Shown here in pieces: positions 28,452 to 38,339 of a DNA stretch of 64,000 bases. A program made the position numbers and the translations under genes. Position 1 is the first letter of the stretch, and every line of letters begins with the position of its first letter. The stretch comes from AB-137-C09 sp964458185 (GTDB lineage Bacteria; Pseudomonadota; Zetaproteobacteria; Mariprofundales; Mariprofundaceae), in NCBI GenBank assembly GCA_964458185.1, contig CAYWFG010000004.1, positions 1 to 64,000 of the forward strand. Reading direction: 5' to 3'. The notes beneath the pieces were generated by a model, which searched no databases, had not been told where the DNA came from, and worked only from the letters and a program-made list of their open reading frames with translations.

Positions 28452-29673
28452 TGCGCATCAAAGTGCTAGATATTATGCCATTTGCGCCCTTAGCAATATT
28501 ATTTACCGAGGCAAACAAACCGATGAAGTGATGCCTGCCTTATTGGCAGCACTAGCCAACGATGCAGACAAACGTTTTTTGCATACTTTGGTCTATGGCG
28601 TATTGCGGCATTATTTTTCTTTAGAGGCGGATGTTTCTCGCTTCACTCGTGAAAAACCAGAGCCAACCGTTGCTATGGCATTGATGCTGGGTGCTTATCA
28701 ATTAAGGCACTTGGGTACGCCTGCCCATGCTGCCGTAGCTGAAACAGTGAGTGCGATTCGCCCCCTACAAGCCCGCGCTGTGCCACTCGTCAATGCTATT
28801 TTGCGACAACTAACACGCAAAAATCCTCCTGAAAAGCTCAAGCCGCATCAACGCCTTGAGCTTCCCCGTTGGATGTATTGCCAATGGCGTGACCACTGGG
28901 GAGCAACAACGCTCAGTGATTTTGCTACCGTATTGCAATCGCCCCCGCCATTAACCATTGCTGTGCTTGGTGATAGAGAAGCGTGGTTGAGTCTGGCGTA
29001 TGATGCTGGTTTTGATGCGGTAGCTGGTGAACTTTCTACCACGGCAGTATTGTTGCCCACTGGCACGCCAGTAACACGCCTGCCATGGTATGAAGAAGGG
29101 CATATTTTGGTGATGGATCAAGCCGCACAAGCCAGTGTCCACTTACTCTGCGATGGTTTACAACAATCCCCCAACCTAGTTGTTGATCTTTGCGCTGCCC
29201 CCGGTGGAAAAACAGCTTTGTTGGCTTATTTATTGCCTACGTCCACTATTATTGCCGTTGAATACCATGCCCGCCGCTTGCCTACCTTGCAGCAAAACTT
29301 GCACCGTTTACAGCTTGCCAACATTCATGTTATTCAGGGGGATGCTCGTCAATTACCGTGGCAAGATCAATCTGCTGATGCTGTTTTTCTTGATGCGCCA
29401 TGTACGGCATCAGGTTTGTTGCGAAAGCAGCCTGATGTTCGTTTTCATCATGATGAAAAACAGTTACAAACACTTGTTGCGCAACAAACCACCATGTTGC
29501 AAGAGGCATTTCGGCTATTAAAACCCAATGGCTGCATGGTTTATGCCGTTTGCTCCATTCATCATCAAGAGCAAGCTGTCGTTCATGCATGCCCTGCAAC
29601 ACTAGAAAAAGAGATGCGCTTGTTTCCTGCTGAAGATCATGATGGTTTTTATGCAGCGCGTATGCGGCGATGA
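28441..29673 (+). CDS. rsmB: 16S rRNA (cytosine-967 C5)-methyltransferase
   Basis: 410 residues. It methylates C967 of 16S rRNA. An N-terminal NusB-like helical domain (about 1-140) precedes the Rossmann methyltransferase domain. SAM-binding VDLCAAPGGKTALLAY is near residue 245-260, the catalytic motif DAPCTASGLLRKQPDVR near 315-331, and the second Cys in YAVCSIHHQE. The C-terminal HDGFYAARMRR is typical. It is coupled to queD by an 11-base overlap. Confidence 0.94.
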   Translation: MAVDAHQSARYYAICALSNIIYRGKQTDEVMPALLAALANDADKRFLHTLVYGVLRHYFSLEADVSRFTREKPEPTVAMALMLGAYQLRHLGTPAHAAVAETVSAIRPLQARAVPLVNAILRQLTRKNPPEKLKPHQRLELPRWMYCQWRDHWGATTLSDFATVLQSPPPLTIAVLGDREAWLSLAYDAGFDAVAGELSTTAVLLPTGTPVTRLPWYEEGHILVMDQAAQASVHLLCDGLQQSPNLVVDLCAAPGGKTALLAYLLPTSTIIAVEYHARRLPTLQQNLHRLQLANIHVIQGDARQLPWQDQSADAVFLDAPCTASGLLRKQPDVRFHHDEKQLQTLVAQQTTMLQEAFRLLKPNGCMVYAVCSIHHQEQAVVHACPATLEKEMRLFPAEDHDGFYAARMRR

Positions 29674-29695
29674 TGGGGTCAAAGTAACGGCTGTA

Positions 29696-30640
29696 TCAGC
29701 TTTTTCTTTCACCCACTTTTTTATGCGGCACTTTCCCTGACGGCACAACTTTCGATGCTGCATACAGGTGAACGTCTTGATCATCAAAAAAGATATGGGC
29801 GCGAAAGGCTTTAAGGACCTGATCTTTGGCTAAACCGCCAAGGAAAAACGCTTCATCCAGCGTAACACCCCATTCTCGCAAGGTAAACAACACACGGGCA
29901 TGGGTAGGACTGTTACGCGCAGTCACCAAGGCAAGGCGGAAAGGGTTGTCTTTTTTTGGTAGGTTTTGTTGCAAAAAGGCAATGATTTTTAGCAGCTTGG
30001 CAAAAGGCCCTTCGGCTAAGGCATCTTGACTATGGGCTTGTTCGTGCGCAACAAAGGCAGGTAAGCCTTTTTCTTTAAAAATAAGTTCAGAAGCCTCAGA
30101 AAATAACACGGCATCGCCATCAAAGGCAATACGAACTTGATGTTCTACGGGGGCGTAATCTTTCGGCGGCTCACAAATAATCGCGGCAGCAACGCCATGA
30201 TTGATGGCAGCTTGCACATCACTTTCTGACTTAGACAAAAACAAATCGACGCTGAATGCATCCAAATAGGTATACAAGCCTTCACCCCCTGTAAAAGAAG
30301 CACGGGTGATGGTCAAGCCATAATGATCAATCGAATGAAAAATACGCATGGCCATATCGGGTGTGTTGCGTGACATAATCACCACTTCAACCAAGGGCTG
30401 TTCTGATTGTGCATAGGTATTGATGCGCAATAGCTCTTTGATCATATGAAATGCCGTGCCATGCTGCAAAATAGTTTGCTCATGGGCGAATTGATAATCG
30501 CGGTAGGCATCTACGCCTTGTTGCTCAAAAATGTTGTTTTCTTCTTCTAAATCAAACAAGGCACGAGATGAAATACCAACCACCAAACAGTGTTGTAAGT
30601 TAATTGAGATAAGATAAGCCTCGTAACATAGCCGCGACAT
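29696..30640 (-). CDS. 5'-nucleotidase (cytosolic type)
   Basis: 314 residues of the 5'-nucleotidase family (Pfam PF06189, related to animal NT5C1). GISSRALFDLEEENNIF (about 22-38), VEVVIMSRNTPDMAMRIF and IAFDGDAVLFSEASE are diagnostic; HIFFDDQDVHL near the end carries the HAD-like aspartates. It hydrolyses nucleoside monophosphates to nucleosides. The chosen ATG overlaps the folC end by 41 bases; alternative TTG/GTG starts just before the VVGISSRALFD segment would remove the overlap. Confidence 0.85.
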   Translation of the reverse strand: MSRLCYEAYLISINLQHCLVVGISSRALFDLEEENNIFEQQGVDAYRDYQFAHEQTILQHGTAFHMIKELLRINTYAQSEQPLVEVVIMSRNTPDMAMRIFHSIDHYGLTITRASFTGGEGLYTYLDAFSVDLFLSKSESDVQAAINHGVAAAIICEPPKDYAPVEHQVRIAFDGDAVLFSEASELIFKEKGLPAFVAHEQAHSQDALAEGPFAKLLKIIAFLQQNLPKKDNPFRLALVTARNSPTHARVLFTLREWGVTLDEAFFLGGLAKDQVLKAFRAHIFFDDQDVHLYAASKVVPSGKVPHKKVGERKS

Positions 30641-31742
30641 TTTGAAATGACCCTAGCAATAAATAATGCCCTTCAGGGTTGGGTTTGATTGTTTCATGCA
30701 TCGCTGTGCGTATAGCATCTTGATGTTGATCCAAATGTTTCTGTTCATACAGCACTCGGTTAGCAAAAGGCGTGAGCAATGCAATGGCGGGTGTTAAGTC
30801 TCGATCTTCTCGCGGGGCAATGACAATCGCATCCAATGGCGATGCCAGTGTGGGGAGCAAGGGGAGCAATGCTTCAATGGCATGCCTATTGTGTGCTGCA
30901 TCTAACCATAGCGTGGCTTTGTCGATCATCACCTTTTGCATGCGCCCTGCCACGGTAGTGGCTTCAATGGCTGCGGCAGCATGGTGACTTTGCACAACCC
31001 CTGCGGATTCTAATTGTGTGATAGCAGCCAATGCCAACGAGGCATTGCTTTGTTGATGCGCGCCTTTCATGCTACAGTGTAGATGAGGGTTCACAGCAAT
31101 GCATTGAAGTTGCGTGGCGCGTTGCTGCAACACCGTTAATGCCGTGGCAGATTGCGTGTTTTTCACCGTCAACGCCCAGCGGCAGCCTACCATAGCATAC
31201 GATTTCTCTACCGTAATCGCTTCCAGTGTCTCACCCAACCATGCTTGGTGATCCAAGCCAATGGGGGTGATCAACGCCATATCCGCAGGGATTGCGGTGC
31301 AGGTATCCAAGCGTGCGCCAACACCAGCTTCAATAATCTGAATATCAACGCCTTGCTGATCAAATAGATACAAGGCTAAGGCGGTTGCTGTTTCAAAAGG
31401 GGACGTGCCAATGCTTTCGGCAAGCGGTAAAATGATATCTAGGGCTTGCAGCAAATCACCATCAGAAACAGGTGTGCCATTGATGCGAATGCGTTCGTTG
31501 AAACAAAGAATATGCGGTGAAGTGTACAAGCCAATACGCAAAGAACTGGTGGCTAAACCATTGGCAAGCATATGACATGTTGAGCCTTTTCCGTTCGTGC
31601 CTGCCACCCGAATACGAAGCTTTGGCGCAGCAAGATCCAGCTTGCTTAATAATTGCTGTATACGCGCATGCCCCGGTCGATAATCCCTATCAGCTTGAGG
31701 GCGTTGTAAGGCATCAAGTGCCTGACGCAAGCGTTGTTGCAC
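30600..31742 (-). CDS. folC: Dihydrofolate synthase / folylpolyglutamate synthase
   Basis: 380 residues. It adds glutamates to folate and makes dihydrofolate from dihydropteroate. P-loop RVAGTNGKGSTCHML (about 45-59), TSPHILCFNERIRING, and the C-terminal LWLDAAHNRHAIEA are the family marks. It starts at GTG with AAGGA about six bases before it, overlapping the accD stop region. The accD-folC pairing is common in proteobacteria. Slightly shorter than E. coli FolC (about 420 residues). Confidence 0.92.
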   Translation of the reverse strand: MQQRLRQALDALQRPQADRDYRPGHARIQQLLSKLDLAAPKLRIRVAGTNGKGSTCHMLANGLATSSLRIGLYTSPHILCFNERIRINGTPVSDGDLLQALDIILPLAESIGTSPFETATALALYLFDQQGVDIQIIEAGVGARLDTCTAIPADMALITPIGLDHQAWLGETLEAITVEKSYAMVGCRWALTVKNTQSATALTVLQQRATQLQCIAVNPHLHCSMKGAHQQSNASLALAAITQLESAGVVQSHHAAAAIEATTVAGRMQKVMIDKATLWLDAAHNRHAIEALLPLLPTLASPLDAIVIAPREDRDLTPAIALLTPFANRVLYEQKHLDQHQDAIRTAMHETIKPNPEGHYLLLGSFQNVAAMLRGLSYLN

Positions 31743-31750
31743 AGCGTTCC

Positions 31751-32608
31751 TTAGCCTTGGCTAAAACTACGCTGCATGAGATGACCAAACAAGGTGTGTA
31801 AATAGATAGCTTGTTCTCGGCGGTCAACAATGGCATCAATAAGCCCATGTTCCATCAAAAACTCTGGTCGTTGAAACCCCTCTGGCAAGGTCTCGCCAAC
31901 GGTTTCTTGAATCACCCTTGGCCCTGCAAAGCCAATTAAAGCCCCCGGTTCAGCTATCACCACATCACCCAGCCACGCAACCGATGCAGAAACACCGCCC
32001 ATCGTTGGGTCAGTAAGAATACAAGCAAAAGGAATTTTTTTCTCGTGCAAGCGATTGACCATCGCCGATGTTTTTGCCATTTGCATTAACGAAAGCAAAC
32101 TTTCTTGCATGCGCGCGCCGCCTGATGAGGCGACCAAGATAAAAGGGCATTGCCGACGAAGTGCACGTTCCATGCCCAACACGATTTTTTCACCCGCAAC
32201 AGAACCCATGCTGCCGCCCATATAAGCATATTGAAAAATAGAAGCTGAAACAACCATGCCACTAAGATGTGCTAAATAATTGCGGACGGCATCGCCTTTT
32301 CCTGCTTTTTTATCGGCATCTTTGAGGCGGTCTTTGTAACGTTTTACATCTTTGAAATTAAGGGTATCAACCGAATGCAAGCCCGTGTCACGTTCTTCAA
32401 AACCCTCATCAAACAAGATGGCAGCACGTTCTGGTGCATTGACGCGGATATGGTAATCACAGCGAGGGCAAACCATCGCGGTACGCATCAGTTCTTTGTT
32501 GTACAGTGTTTCAGCACAACCCGAACACTTGATCCAAATACCTTCAGGGGTGTCGTTGCTAGAAAGAATAGCCTTTGGGCTTTCAATTAAACGGGTCAGC
32601 CAATTCAT
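31751..32608 (-). CDS. accD: Acetyl-CoA carboxylase carboxyltransferase beta subunit
   Basis: 285 residues. With AccA it transfers the carboxyl group from biotin to acetyl-CoA to form malonyl-CoA. An N-terminal four-Cys zinc ribbon (CSGCAETLYN ... CPRCDYHIRV, about 29-52) precedes the crotonase-like core with ASSGGARMQESLLSLMQMAK and PTMGGVSASVAWLGDVV. ATG start with AGGAT upstream. Operon with folC. Confidence 0.96.
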   Translation of the reverse strand: MNWLTRLIESPKAILSSNDTPEGIWIKCSGCAETLYNKELMRTAMVCPRCDYHIRVNAPERAAILFDEGFEERDTGLHSVDTLNFKDVKRYKDRLKDADKKAGKGDAVRNYLAHLSGMVVSASIFQYAYMGGSMGSVAGEKIVLGMERALRRQCPFILVASSGGARMQESLLSLMQMAKTSAMVNRLHEKKIPFACILTDPTMGGVSASVAWLGDVVIAEPGALIGFAGPRVIQETVGETLPEGFQRPEFLMEHGLIDAIVDRREQAIYLHTLFGHLMQRSFSQG

Positions 32609-32704
32609 TCAATATCCTACGCTTGGAAAACATATGGTTCATGCGTATTATTTATTTTCTACGCTAAGAAAGGTAGTAGGCATTGTTTTAAACAATGCCT
32701 AAAG

Positions 32705-32791
32705 TGGTACCGGGAACGGGAGTCGAACCCGTACAGACTTTCATCCGAGGGATTTTAAGTCCCTTGCGTCTACCAATTTCGCCATCCCGGC
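32705..32791 (-). tRNA. tRNA-Leu (anticodon UAA)
   Basis: 87 bases with encoded CCA. Acceptor GCCGGGA pairs with TCCCGGT, including the G-U first pair also seen in the E. coli Leu-UAA tRNA. The anticodon stem AGGGA/TCCCT encloses TAA (32755-32757 on the complement). Long variable arm. Confidence 0.96.
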
Positions 32792-32882
32792 CGAACAGAC
32801 AGTTGCTGTGCGGGGGCGCATTCTGCCAACTATAACTTTTTTTTCAAATATAAGATGAATAATAGCCAAAAAAGTAACGTTT

Positions 32883-34961
32883 TTAGTGGTGCAACATCTC
32901 ACGAATCATTTTTGCAAGTTCACCCACGCGCAATGGTTTGAGAATTAACCGTGTATTATCACGTTCTTTAACTTGCTGTTCAAAATACTCTTGATCATAG
33001 CCCGTCATAAACACCACGGGGAGATTTTCTCGTATTTGGCGCATGCGTGCAACGGCATCGACACCACTCATCTCAGGCATAATCATGTCAGAGACAACAA
33101 GATCAATCATATCGCTGTGTTTTTCATAATACAGCATCGCTTCAAGCCCATCATGCGCCTCAACAACATCATAATGCAATGAGCGTAAAATTTTACTGGT
33201 GATTGCCAACACTTCCACTTCATCATCAACCAAAAGAATCTTCTGTTTTTGTTTTGTCGCTGGTACGTCATCGGTTACGGGGGTGCTATGACCTACAGCA
33301 TTTTGTTCGGCAACAATGGGAATGTAAAGAGAAAAACAGGTGTCGCCTGGTTGACTTTGAACATCCATCGTTCCGCCTAAACGCTCTACCGCACCAAACA
33401 CGGCAGCAAGACCAAGCCCTGTACCATCACCCGTATCTTTACTGCTATAAAAAGGCTCAAAAATATGCGGTAAGTCCTTTTCACGAATGCCAATACCGTT
33501 ATCGCGCACCATTATTTTAGCATAATGACGGGCAGAATTTTCTGTATGTTCTGCCAAAAAACTGGCTGTTGCTGCCCATCGATCTAACTGAATGGTAATC
33601 TGACCATGGCTGGCATGTGCCAATGCATCGTGGGCATTTTGTACTAAATGCAATAATATTTGTTGAATCTGCGTCGTGTCAGCGCGAACAAGCAGCGGTT
33701 GATGGTGCAAGTTAATATTGAAACGAATATTTTTAGGGATAGAAAAACAACCCAATGCATCAAATTCTTTAATCAATGCATTTAAATCGAGTTCTTTTTC
33801 TTCGACCCAATCTTTGCGCGCAAAAATCATCAGTTTTTGAATCATCTCTGCCGCTTTAAAGCCTTGATCTTCAGCATTTCCCAAGTATTTATTCATATCA
33901 GGATCATTGGGGTAAAGCATTTTAGCAAGGTATAGATTGCCCGTCATGCCCGCTAAGATGTTGTTGAACTCATGGGATATTCCCCCCACTAAGGTACTGA
34001 CAGCTTCCATTTTTTGTGATTGCGCAATTTGCTTGGCGATATGTTCTTGTTGGGTAAGGTCACGGTAGATGCCCACAAAATTGATGATTGTGTTTTGCTC
34101 GTCAAAGATGGGGGATATAGATAAATTAATTGATTTTAATTGCCCATCGCAGCATTGGTTGATTAATTTTCCTTCCCATAAGTTACCCTTCATGATCTTT
34201 TGCCATAGTGTTGCATAAAAAGCATCATCATGCTGCCCGCTTTTAATCATAGAAGTTTTATTGCCCAAAACGTCCGAAGGAACATAGCCCCACATGTTAA
34301 AATAGGCAGGGTTTGCATACTCAATAGTGCCTGTAGTATCGACAATGACAATGGGTTCTACTGCCGCTTCCAATGCCCGTGATAATTTAAGCAAGCGTGT
34401 GCTTCGCGTTGATACTTCTCGCTCTAATATCACCCTGTCGGATTCATACTGCAATCGTTCGGCAACTTGAGTGCTAATATCTTGAACGGATAATAGCAGC
34501 AGTTCCCCGCCTGCAATACTGATAGAAATCAACGATAATGATGCGGTAATGGTGGAACCATCCCGCCGCAACATCGACGCTTCATCTTTACGAAAGATTA
34601 GACTGGTATACTTTCGCTCGCGTTGATGGGTATTGGATTGTTTCATCAGTGCTTCGTAATCAGGAAGAATATGGCAAAGGTGTACGGGGATATGATCTTC
34701 AGTAAAGCCAAAAATACGCAACGCCTCAGGGTTCATGGTTTGAATTTCCCCCGCAGTATTGGCTACCAACATGCCATTGGTGGCATGTTCATACAAGGCA
34801 AGAAAACGATCTCGACTTTCTTTTAACGATAGTTGTGTTTCGCTCAGTTGTTCACTGGCAAGTTGCCACTGAATTTGCACACGGTTCGCTTGGGTTAATG
34901 CTGTTTTTAAAATGGCAATGCGTTGCTTTAATTGCTCTATTTCTTCGTAAGGATCAATCAT
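32883..34961 (-). CDS. Hybrid sensor histidine kinase (PAS-PAS-HisKA-HATPase-REC)
   Basis: 692 residues, cytoplasmic, no membrane segment. A coiled coil (1-50), two PAS domains (about 50-165 and 195-305), the HisKA H-box VGGISHEFNNILAGMTG with His330, the HATPase region with DNGIGIREKDLPHIFEPF and GTGLGLAAVFG (about 480-515), and a C-terminal receiver domain (about 565-690) with LLVDDE and the phospho-acceptor in VVSDMIMPEMSG. The start ATG overlaps the stop of the MBL-fold gene by four bases, so both are made together and probably work together. No separate DNA-binding regulator lies next to it. Confidence 0.92.
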   Translation of the reverse strand: MIDPYEEIEQLKQRIAILKTALTQANRVQIQWQLASEQLSETQLSLKESRDRFLALYEHATNGMLVANTAGEIQTMNPEALRIFGFTEDHIPVHLCHILPDYEALMKQSNTHQRERKYTSLIFRKDEASMLRRDGSTITASLSLISISIAGGELLLLSVQDISTQVAERLQYESDRVILEREVSTRSTRLLKLSRALEAAVEPIVIVDTTGTIEYANPAYFNMWGYVPSDVLGNKTSMIKSGQHDDAFYATLWQKIMKGNLWEGKLINQCCDGQLKSINLSISPIFDEQNTIINFVGIYRDLTQQEHIAKQIAQSQKMEAVSTLVGGISHEFNNILAGMTGNLYLAKMLYPNDPDMNKYLGNAEDQGFKAAEMIQKLMIFARKDWVEEKELDLNALIKEFDALGCFSIPKNIRFNINLHHQPLLVRADTTQIQQILLHLVQNAHDALAHASHGQITIQLDRWAATASFLAEHTENSARHYAKIMVRDNGIGIREKDLPHIFEPFYSSKDTGDGTGLGLAAVFGAVERLGGTMDVQSQPGDTCFSLYIPIVAEQNAVGHSTPVTDDVPATKQKQKILLVDDEVEVLAITSKILRSLHYDVVEAHDGLEAMLYYEKHSDMIDLVVSDMIMPEMSGVDAVARMRQIRENLPVVFMTGYDQEYFEQQVKERDNTRLILKPLRVGELAKMIREMLHH

Positions 34962-35737
34962 GATAAATGCGGATATTCAATATCCGTTCCACAGCGAAGG
35001 TTGCGTAAATAGGCTAAGGCATCAGGCACAGTTTCTGTTGGAATAATCGAACCGTGTTGCGGTAAAATAGCTGCAATATCGCAGTCCTCTAGTTTATCAA
35101 TAAACCCCCGTGCTGCGATATTCGATGCCATATAATCCATGTGAAACATATTCATGTTGGTACAATGAACGGCGAAATTATCACAGACTAATTGCCAATC
35201 AAGCGACAATGCTGCCCAAATATCACCCGAGAAAAGAAATTGAGACGTGGCATCCCAAGTGGTAAAAGCAGCAGGTGAATGCAAATGCGGTGCAGTAATA
35301 AAATGCAATGCATGCCCCTCACCACAAGAAAACACGGGATTTTCTTCAATGTTGTAATACTGATAATCAACACAGCCATAATGGGGCAATAACACATGCG
35401 AACGCGGTGAAGTCATCACGCATACCTCAGGGTTGATGGCTATCCACTCAGGAAGCGATGACGCAACATCAGGGTCTTGATGACACAGCACCAATGCTGT
35501 AATATCTTCAGGTGGGGTGATTTGTGCCACACGTTGACACAATTGCGCTGAAAGGTTGATCGAGCCAGGGTCAATAAGGATCTTGTGCGTGCCTGAGCAA
35601 ATCAAATAACTGTTGCAACGAAATGCAGTATGGTCGGTCATGCCCAGCCAATAAATACTGTGATTGTCTTTCTTAAACAATAATGTAGGCGTATTTAGGT
35701 CTACAACAATATCAGATAAGCATATGTTTTTAGTCAT
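34958..35737 (-). CDS. MBL-fold di-iron protein, oxygen-sensing (ODP-like)
   Basis: 259 residues, metallo-beta-lactamase fold of the flavodiiron/ODP type. LVLCHQDPDVASSL (about 84-97) supplies the H-x-D-x-D iron ligands; ITAPHLHSP, FLFSGDIWAA and ILPQHGSII give the later His/Asp/His ligands. There is no flavodoxin domain, so it is not an NO reductase. ODP domains are known as oxygen- or redox-sensing modules in bacterial signalling. ATG start with AGGGAG upstream. Direct coupling to a hybrid kinase suggests a sensor protein feeding that kinase. Confidence 0.72.
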   Translation of the reverse strand: MTKNICLSDIVVDLNTPTLLFKKDNHSIYWLGMTDHTAFRCNSYLICSGTHKILIDPGSINLSAQLCQRVAQITPPEDITALVLCHQDPDVASSLPEWIAINPEVCVMTSPRSHVLLPHYGCVDYQYYNIEENPVFSCGEGHALHFITAPHLHSPAAFTTWDATSQFLFSGDIWAALSLDWQLVCDNFAVHCTNMNMFHMDYMASNIAARGFIDKLEDCDIAAILPQHGSIIPTETVPDALAYLRNLRCGTDIEYPHLS

Positions 35738-35773
35738 GCCTACTCCCTAGCAGTTTTATCTTGTTTGTTGATG

Positions 35774-38020
35774 TTATTCAGTCACCAAAGCAACGTTGAT
35801 TTGCCCCAAAACTGGCTCGCAACTTTCAATCCGTACATGCGCGGTATCACCCAACGAAAATAATACACCACCGCGAGGGGAACGCAAGCAATGACGGCGT
35901 TCATCCAGTTCAAAATTGCCTGGTAAGGCTTCTAAAGCAATGGATGCTTCTGCCAGTGTTTCGAGCAGCTCAAAAAACACCCGTCGCTTGCTAATGCCAG
36001 AGATAACGGCAGCCATCACCTTACCCACATCTGTACTGTGATACAATGCAGCACACATATCTCGCGTATCCCACTCGGCACGTTGCGCCGTGCGTTCTTG
36101 ACGTGAAATGTGTGAGCCTATCATCACCAATGCATTGTTATCGCTACTGTAAGGGTCTTTCTTCTGTGTAATCAATGCTTTAACTTGGCGGTGAATGGTT
36201 AAATCAGCATAACGTCGAATGGGGCTAGTAAAGTGACAATAGCAATGGTAAGCAAGACCAAAATGCCCTTTATTATCAGTGCTGTACGATGCTTGTTGCA
36301 TACTGCGCAACATTAAACGATGCAACACATGCCCCCAAGGTTGCTGGTCTGCTAAAAATAAAATGCGTTGTAAATCAGCAGGTCGAAAGCCCACACCTTT
36401 GCGCGGGAGCGAGATTGGTAAGCCGAGCGGTGCAAGGAACTCATTAAGGCGATTGATCGCCGATAACTCAGGCGCAGGATGGGTGCGGTATAAAAAGGTG
36501 CGCTGTTGTTTTTCTAATTCTTCAGCGACGGCAATATTGGTTGCCAGCATCATTTCTTCAATCAAACGATGGGCAATATTGCGCTCATTGCGCTTGATTG
36601 CGCTTACTTTCCCTTCGCTTAATACAATGCTTGATTCTGGTAAGTCTAAATCCAATGCACCACGAAGCTCACGGCGTTGCAGCAGCATACGGGTAAGGCT
36701 GGCAGCATCAAGCAGCATATTTTGCACACCACTGTCTTCAATGGTCTTGCTGTCGTTATCATCCAGCCAACGGGTCACTTGTGTATAGCTAAGCCTAGCC
36801 CGAGAACGTAACAACGCCTCAGAAATACGCACTGCGCGACAGCGACCACTGACATCAATACGCATCCGCACCACCATGGCTAAACGCACGACATGAGGGT
36901 TAAGTGAACATAAACCATTAGAAAGTGATTCAGGCAACATGGGGATCACCCGATCAGGCAAGTAGTATGAGTTTCCTCGTTGCTGTGCCTCAATATCCAA
37001 ATGACTACCCGCTGGCACATAATGTGCTACATCAGCAATGGCAACCCATAACTCAAAGCCTTCGCCGCGTGGAATGACACAAATAGCATCATCAAAATCT
37101 CGTGCATCTTCACCATCAATGGTGACAAAAGGTAAGTGCGTTAAATCGTTACGGTTCTGATACTGGCGAATATCAACATCAGCAGGGCAACCATTAGCTT
37201 CGCGGAGTGCAGCATCAGGGAATGCTTCTGGTAATTGGTGTTCACGTTGCACAATATCAATCAAAGCACCCGCATCCATAGAATGCCCAAGAATCTCTAA
37301 CACCTTACCCTTTAAAGGGTCGGCATGACGATCAAATGATAAACGCACCCAATCACCATGCTTTGCCTGCTTGGCATCGCTAGTTTTCACCAAAATACTG
37401 CGTGGAAAACGGCGCGAACGGGGGTTGGCAAGAATAATGTTCCCCGCTTGTTCAATGCGGGCTATCATTTCTGAAGGCGCAGCATGCACCAACACAATAA
37501 AACGCCCCGATTCTCGTCCTTTATGCTGCTGCAATGCCACTTCAATTTCATCGCCATGAATCAATCCTTTGATTTCATGATGAGCCATGTACACATCATC
37601 ACTGCGCCCATTGACGTTAACAAAACCAAAACCATCAGGATGCACATGCAATAAACCCGACACATACTCCGCCCCACTGTGCAACAAACGCCCCCGTTGC
37701 ACCAATTCCCCTTTATGCACAAGCCGTTTAATGCGGTGTTGCATTTCTCGCACGTCATTATCGCTGGTAAGCTGTAAGCCATCAGCAAGTGCTTTTACAC
37801 CCATAGCACGATTTTCTGCACGATCAATTTCACGCAAAATATCAGCACTACTCACACGCGGTGGCGGCAAGGCATCGCCCCAAACCGAAGTTTTATGTGA
37901 CCTGCCGCTGTCTGCTGGGGATGTGCTTGATTGGCGCAAATGCTTGCGAGCGTTTTTTTTAACTGTGCGGCGATCAGGGCGTTTATGCCCTGATTTCTTG
38001 CCCTGTCTCTTGCTTGACAC
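35774..38020 (-). CDS. rnr: Ribonuclease R
   Basis: 748 residues. A 3'-5' exoribonuclease for structured RNA. A basic N-terminus and winged-helix region (DILREIDRAENRAMGVKALA) precede two cold-shock domains. The RNB core has TIDGEDARDFDDAICVI with the catalytic aspartates (about 300) and YHCYCHFTSPIRRYADL. A C-terminal S1 domain (about 665-748) ends it. GTG start, with AAGGAG eight bases upstream. The gene is divergent from tRNA-Leu(CAG). Confidence 0.95.
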   Translation of the reverse strand: MSSKRQGKKSGHKRPDRRTVKKNARKHLRQSSTSPADSGRSHKTSVWGDALPPPRVSSADILREIDRAENRAMGVKALADGLQLTSDNDVREMQHRIKRLVHKGELVQRGRLLHSGAEYVSGLLHVHPDGFGFVNVNGRSDDVYMAHHEIKGLIHGDEIEVALQQHKGRESGRFIVLVHAAPSEMIARIEQAGNIILANPRSRRFPRSILVKTSDAKQAKHGDWVRLSFDRHADPLKGKVLEILGHSMDAGALIDIVQREHQLPEAFPDAALREANGCPADVDIRQYQNRNDLTHLPFVTIDGEDARDFDDAICVIPRGEGFELWVAIADVAHYVPAGSHLDIEAQQRGNSYYLPDRVIPMLPESLSNGLCSLNPHVVRLAMVVRMRIDVSGRCRAVRISEALLRSRARLSYTQVTRWLDDNDSKTIEDSGVQNMLLDAASLTRMLLQRRELRGALDLDLPESSIVLSEGKVSAIKRNERNIAHRLIEEMMLATNIAVAEELEKQQRTFLYRTHPAPELSAINRLNEFLAPLGLPISLPRKGVGFRPADLQRILFLADQQPWGHVLHRLMLRSMQQASYSTDNKGHFGLAYHCYCHFTSPIRRYADLTIHRQVKALITQKKDPYSSDNNALVMIGSHISRQERTAQRAEWDTRDMCAALYHSTDVGKVMAAVISGISKRRVFFELLETLAEASIALEALPGNFELDERRHCLRSPRGGVLFSLGDTAHVRIESCEPVLGQINVALVTE

Positions 38021-38053
38021 TAAGAAACTCCTTTATAAAATGACGCACCTCTT

Positions 38054-38141
38054 GCCGAGATGGCGGAATTGGTAGACGCGCTGGCTTCAGATGCCAGTGA
38101 TCATTGCGGTCGTGCTGGTTCGACTCCAGTTCTCGGTACCA
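38054..38141 (+). tRNA. tRNA-Leu (anticodon CAG)
   Basis: 88 bases with encoded CCA. Acceptor GCCGAGA pairs with TCTCGGT; anticodon stem CTGGC/GCCAG encloses the loop with CAG at 38088-38090; GGTTCGACTCC T-arm. Its 3' end is a likely integration target, given the integrase relic downstream. Confidence 0.97.
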
Positions 38142-38163
38142 GACAAGGGTTTAAACCCGTCCC

Positions 38164-38200
38164 AAAAAAGCCTGTAGGCCTTGTTTTTACAGGCTTTTTT
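38164..38200 (+). terminator. Rho-independent terminator of tRNA-Leu(CAG)
   Basis: A 13-bp stem AAAAAAGCCTGTA / TACAGGCTTTTTT with an 11-base loop, ending in a T-run. The A/T-rich stem ends allow function in both directions. Confidence 0.9.
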
Positions 38201-38253
38201 GTTCGCTTGTTGTTTCATGCCGTGCTAACTTGCCCCAACGAAGCGTAGAAACT

Positions 38254-38315
38254 AGGGGGCGGGTATAAATGGGGGATGAGAAAGCATATACCCCCATAAA
38301 CCTGTTTTTGTACCC
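38254..38315. promoter_or_regulatory. GGGGGTAT-type repeats, possible integrase arm sites
   Basis: Clustered G-runs and C-runs (GGGGGC, GGGTATA, GGGGGATG, then ATATACCCCCAT and GTACCC) lie between tRNA-Leu and the integrase relic. GGGTATA and TATACCC can pair. Iterated GGGGGTAT sequences are common between a tRNA target and a P4-type integrase gene. This is positional inference. Confidence 0.45.
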
Positions 38316-38339
38316 TCAGAACATAGCGAGGCAATAAGC

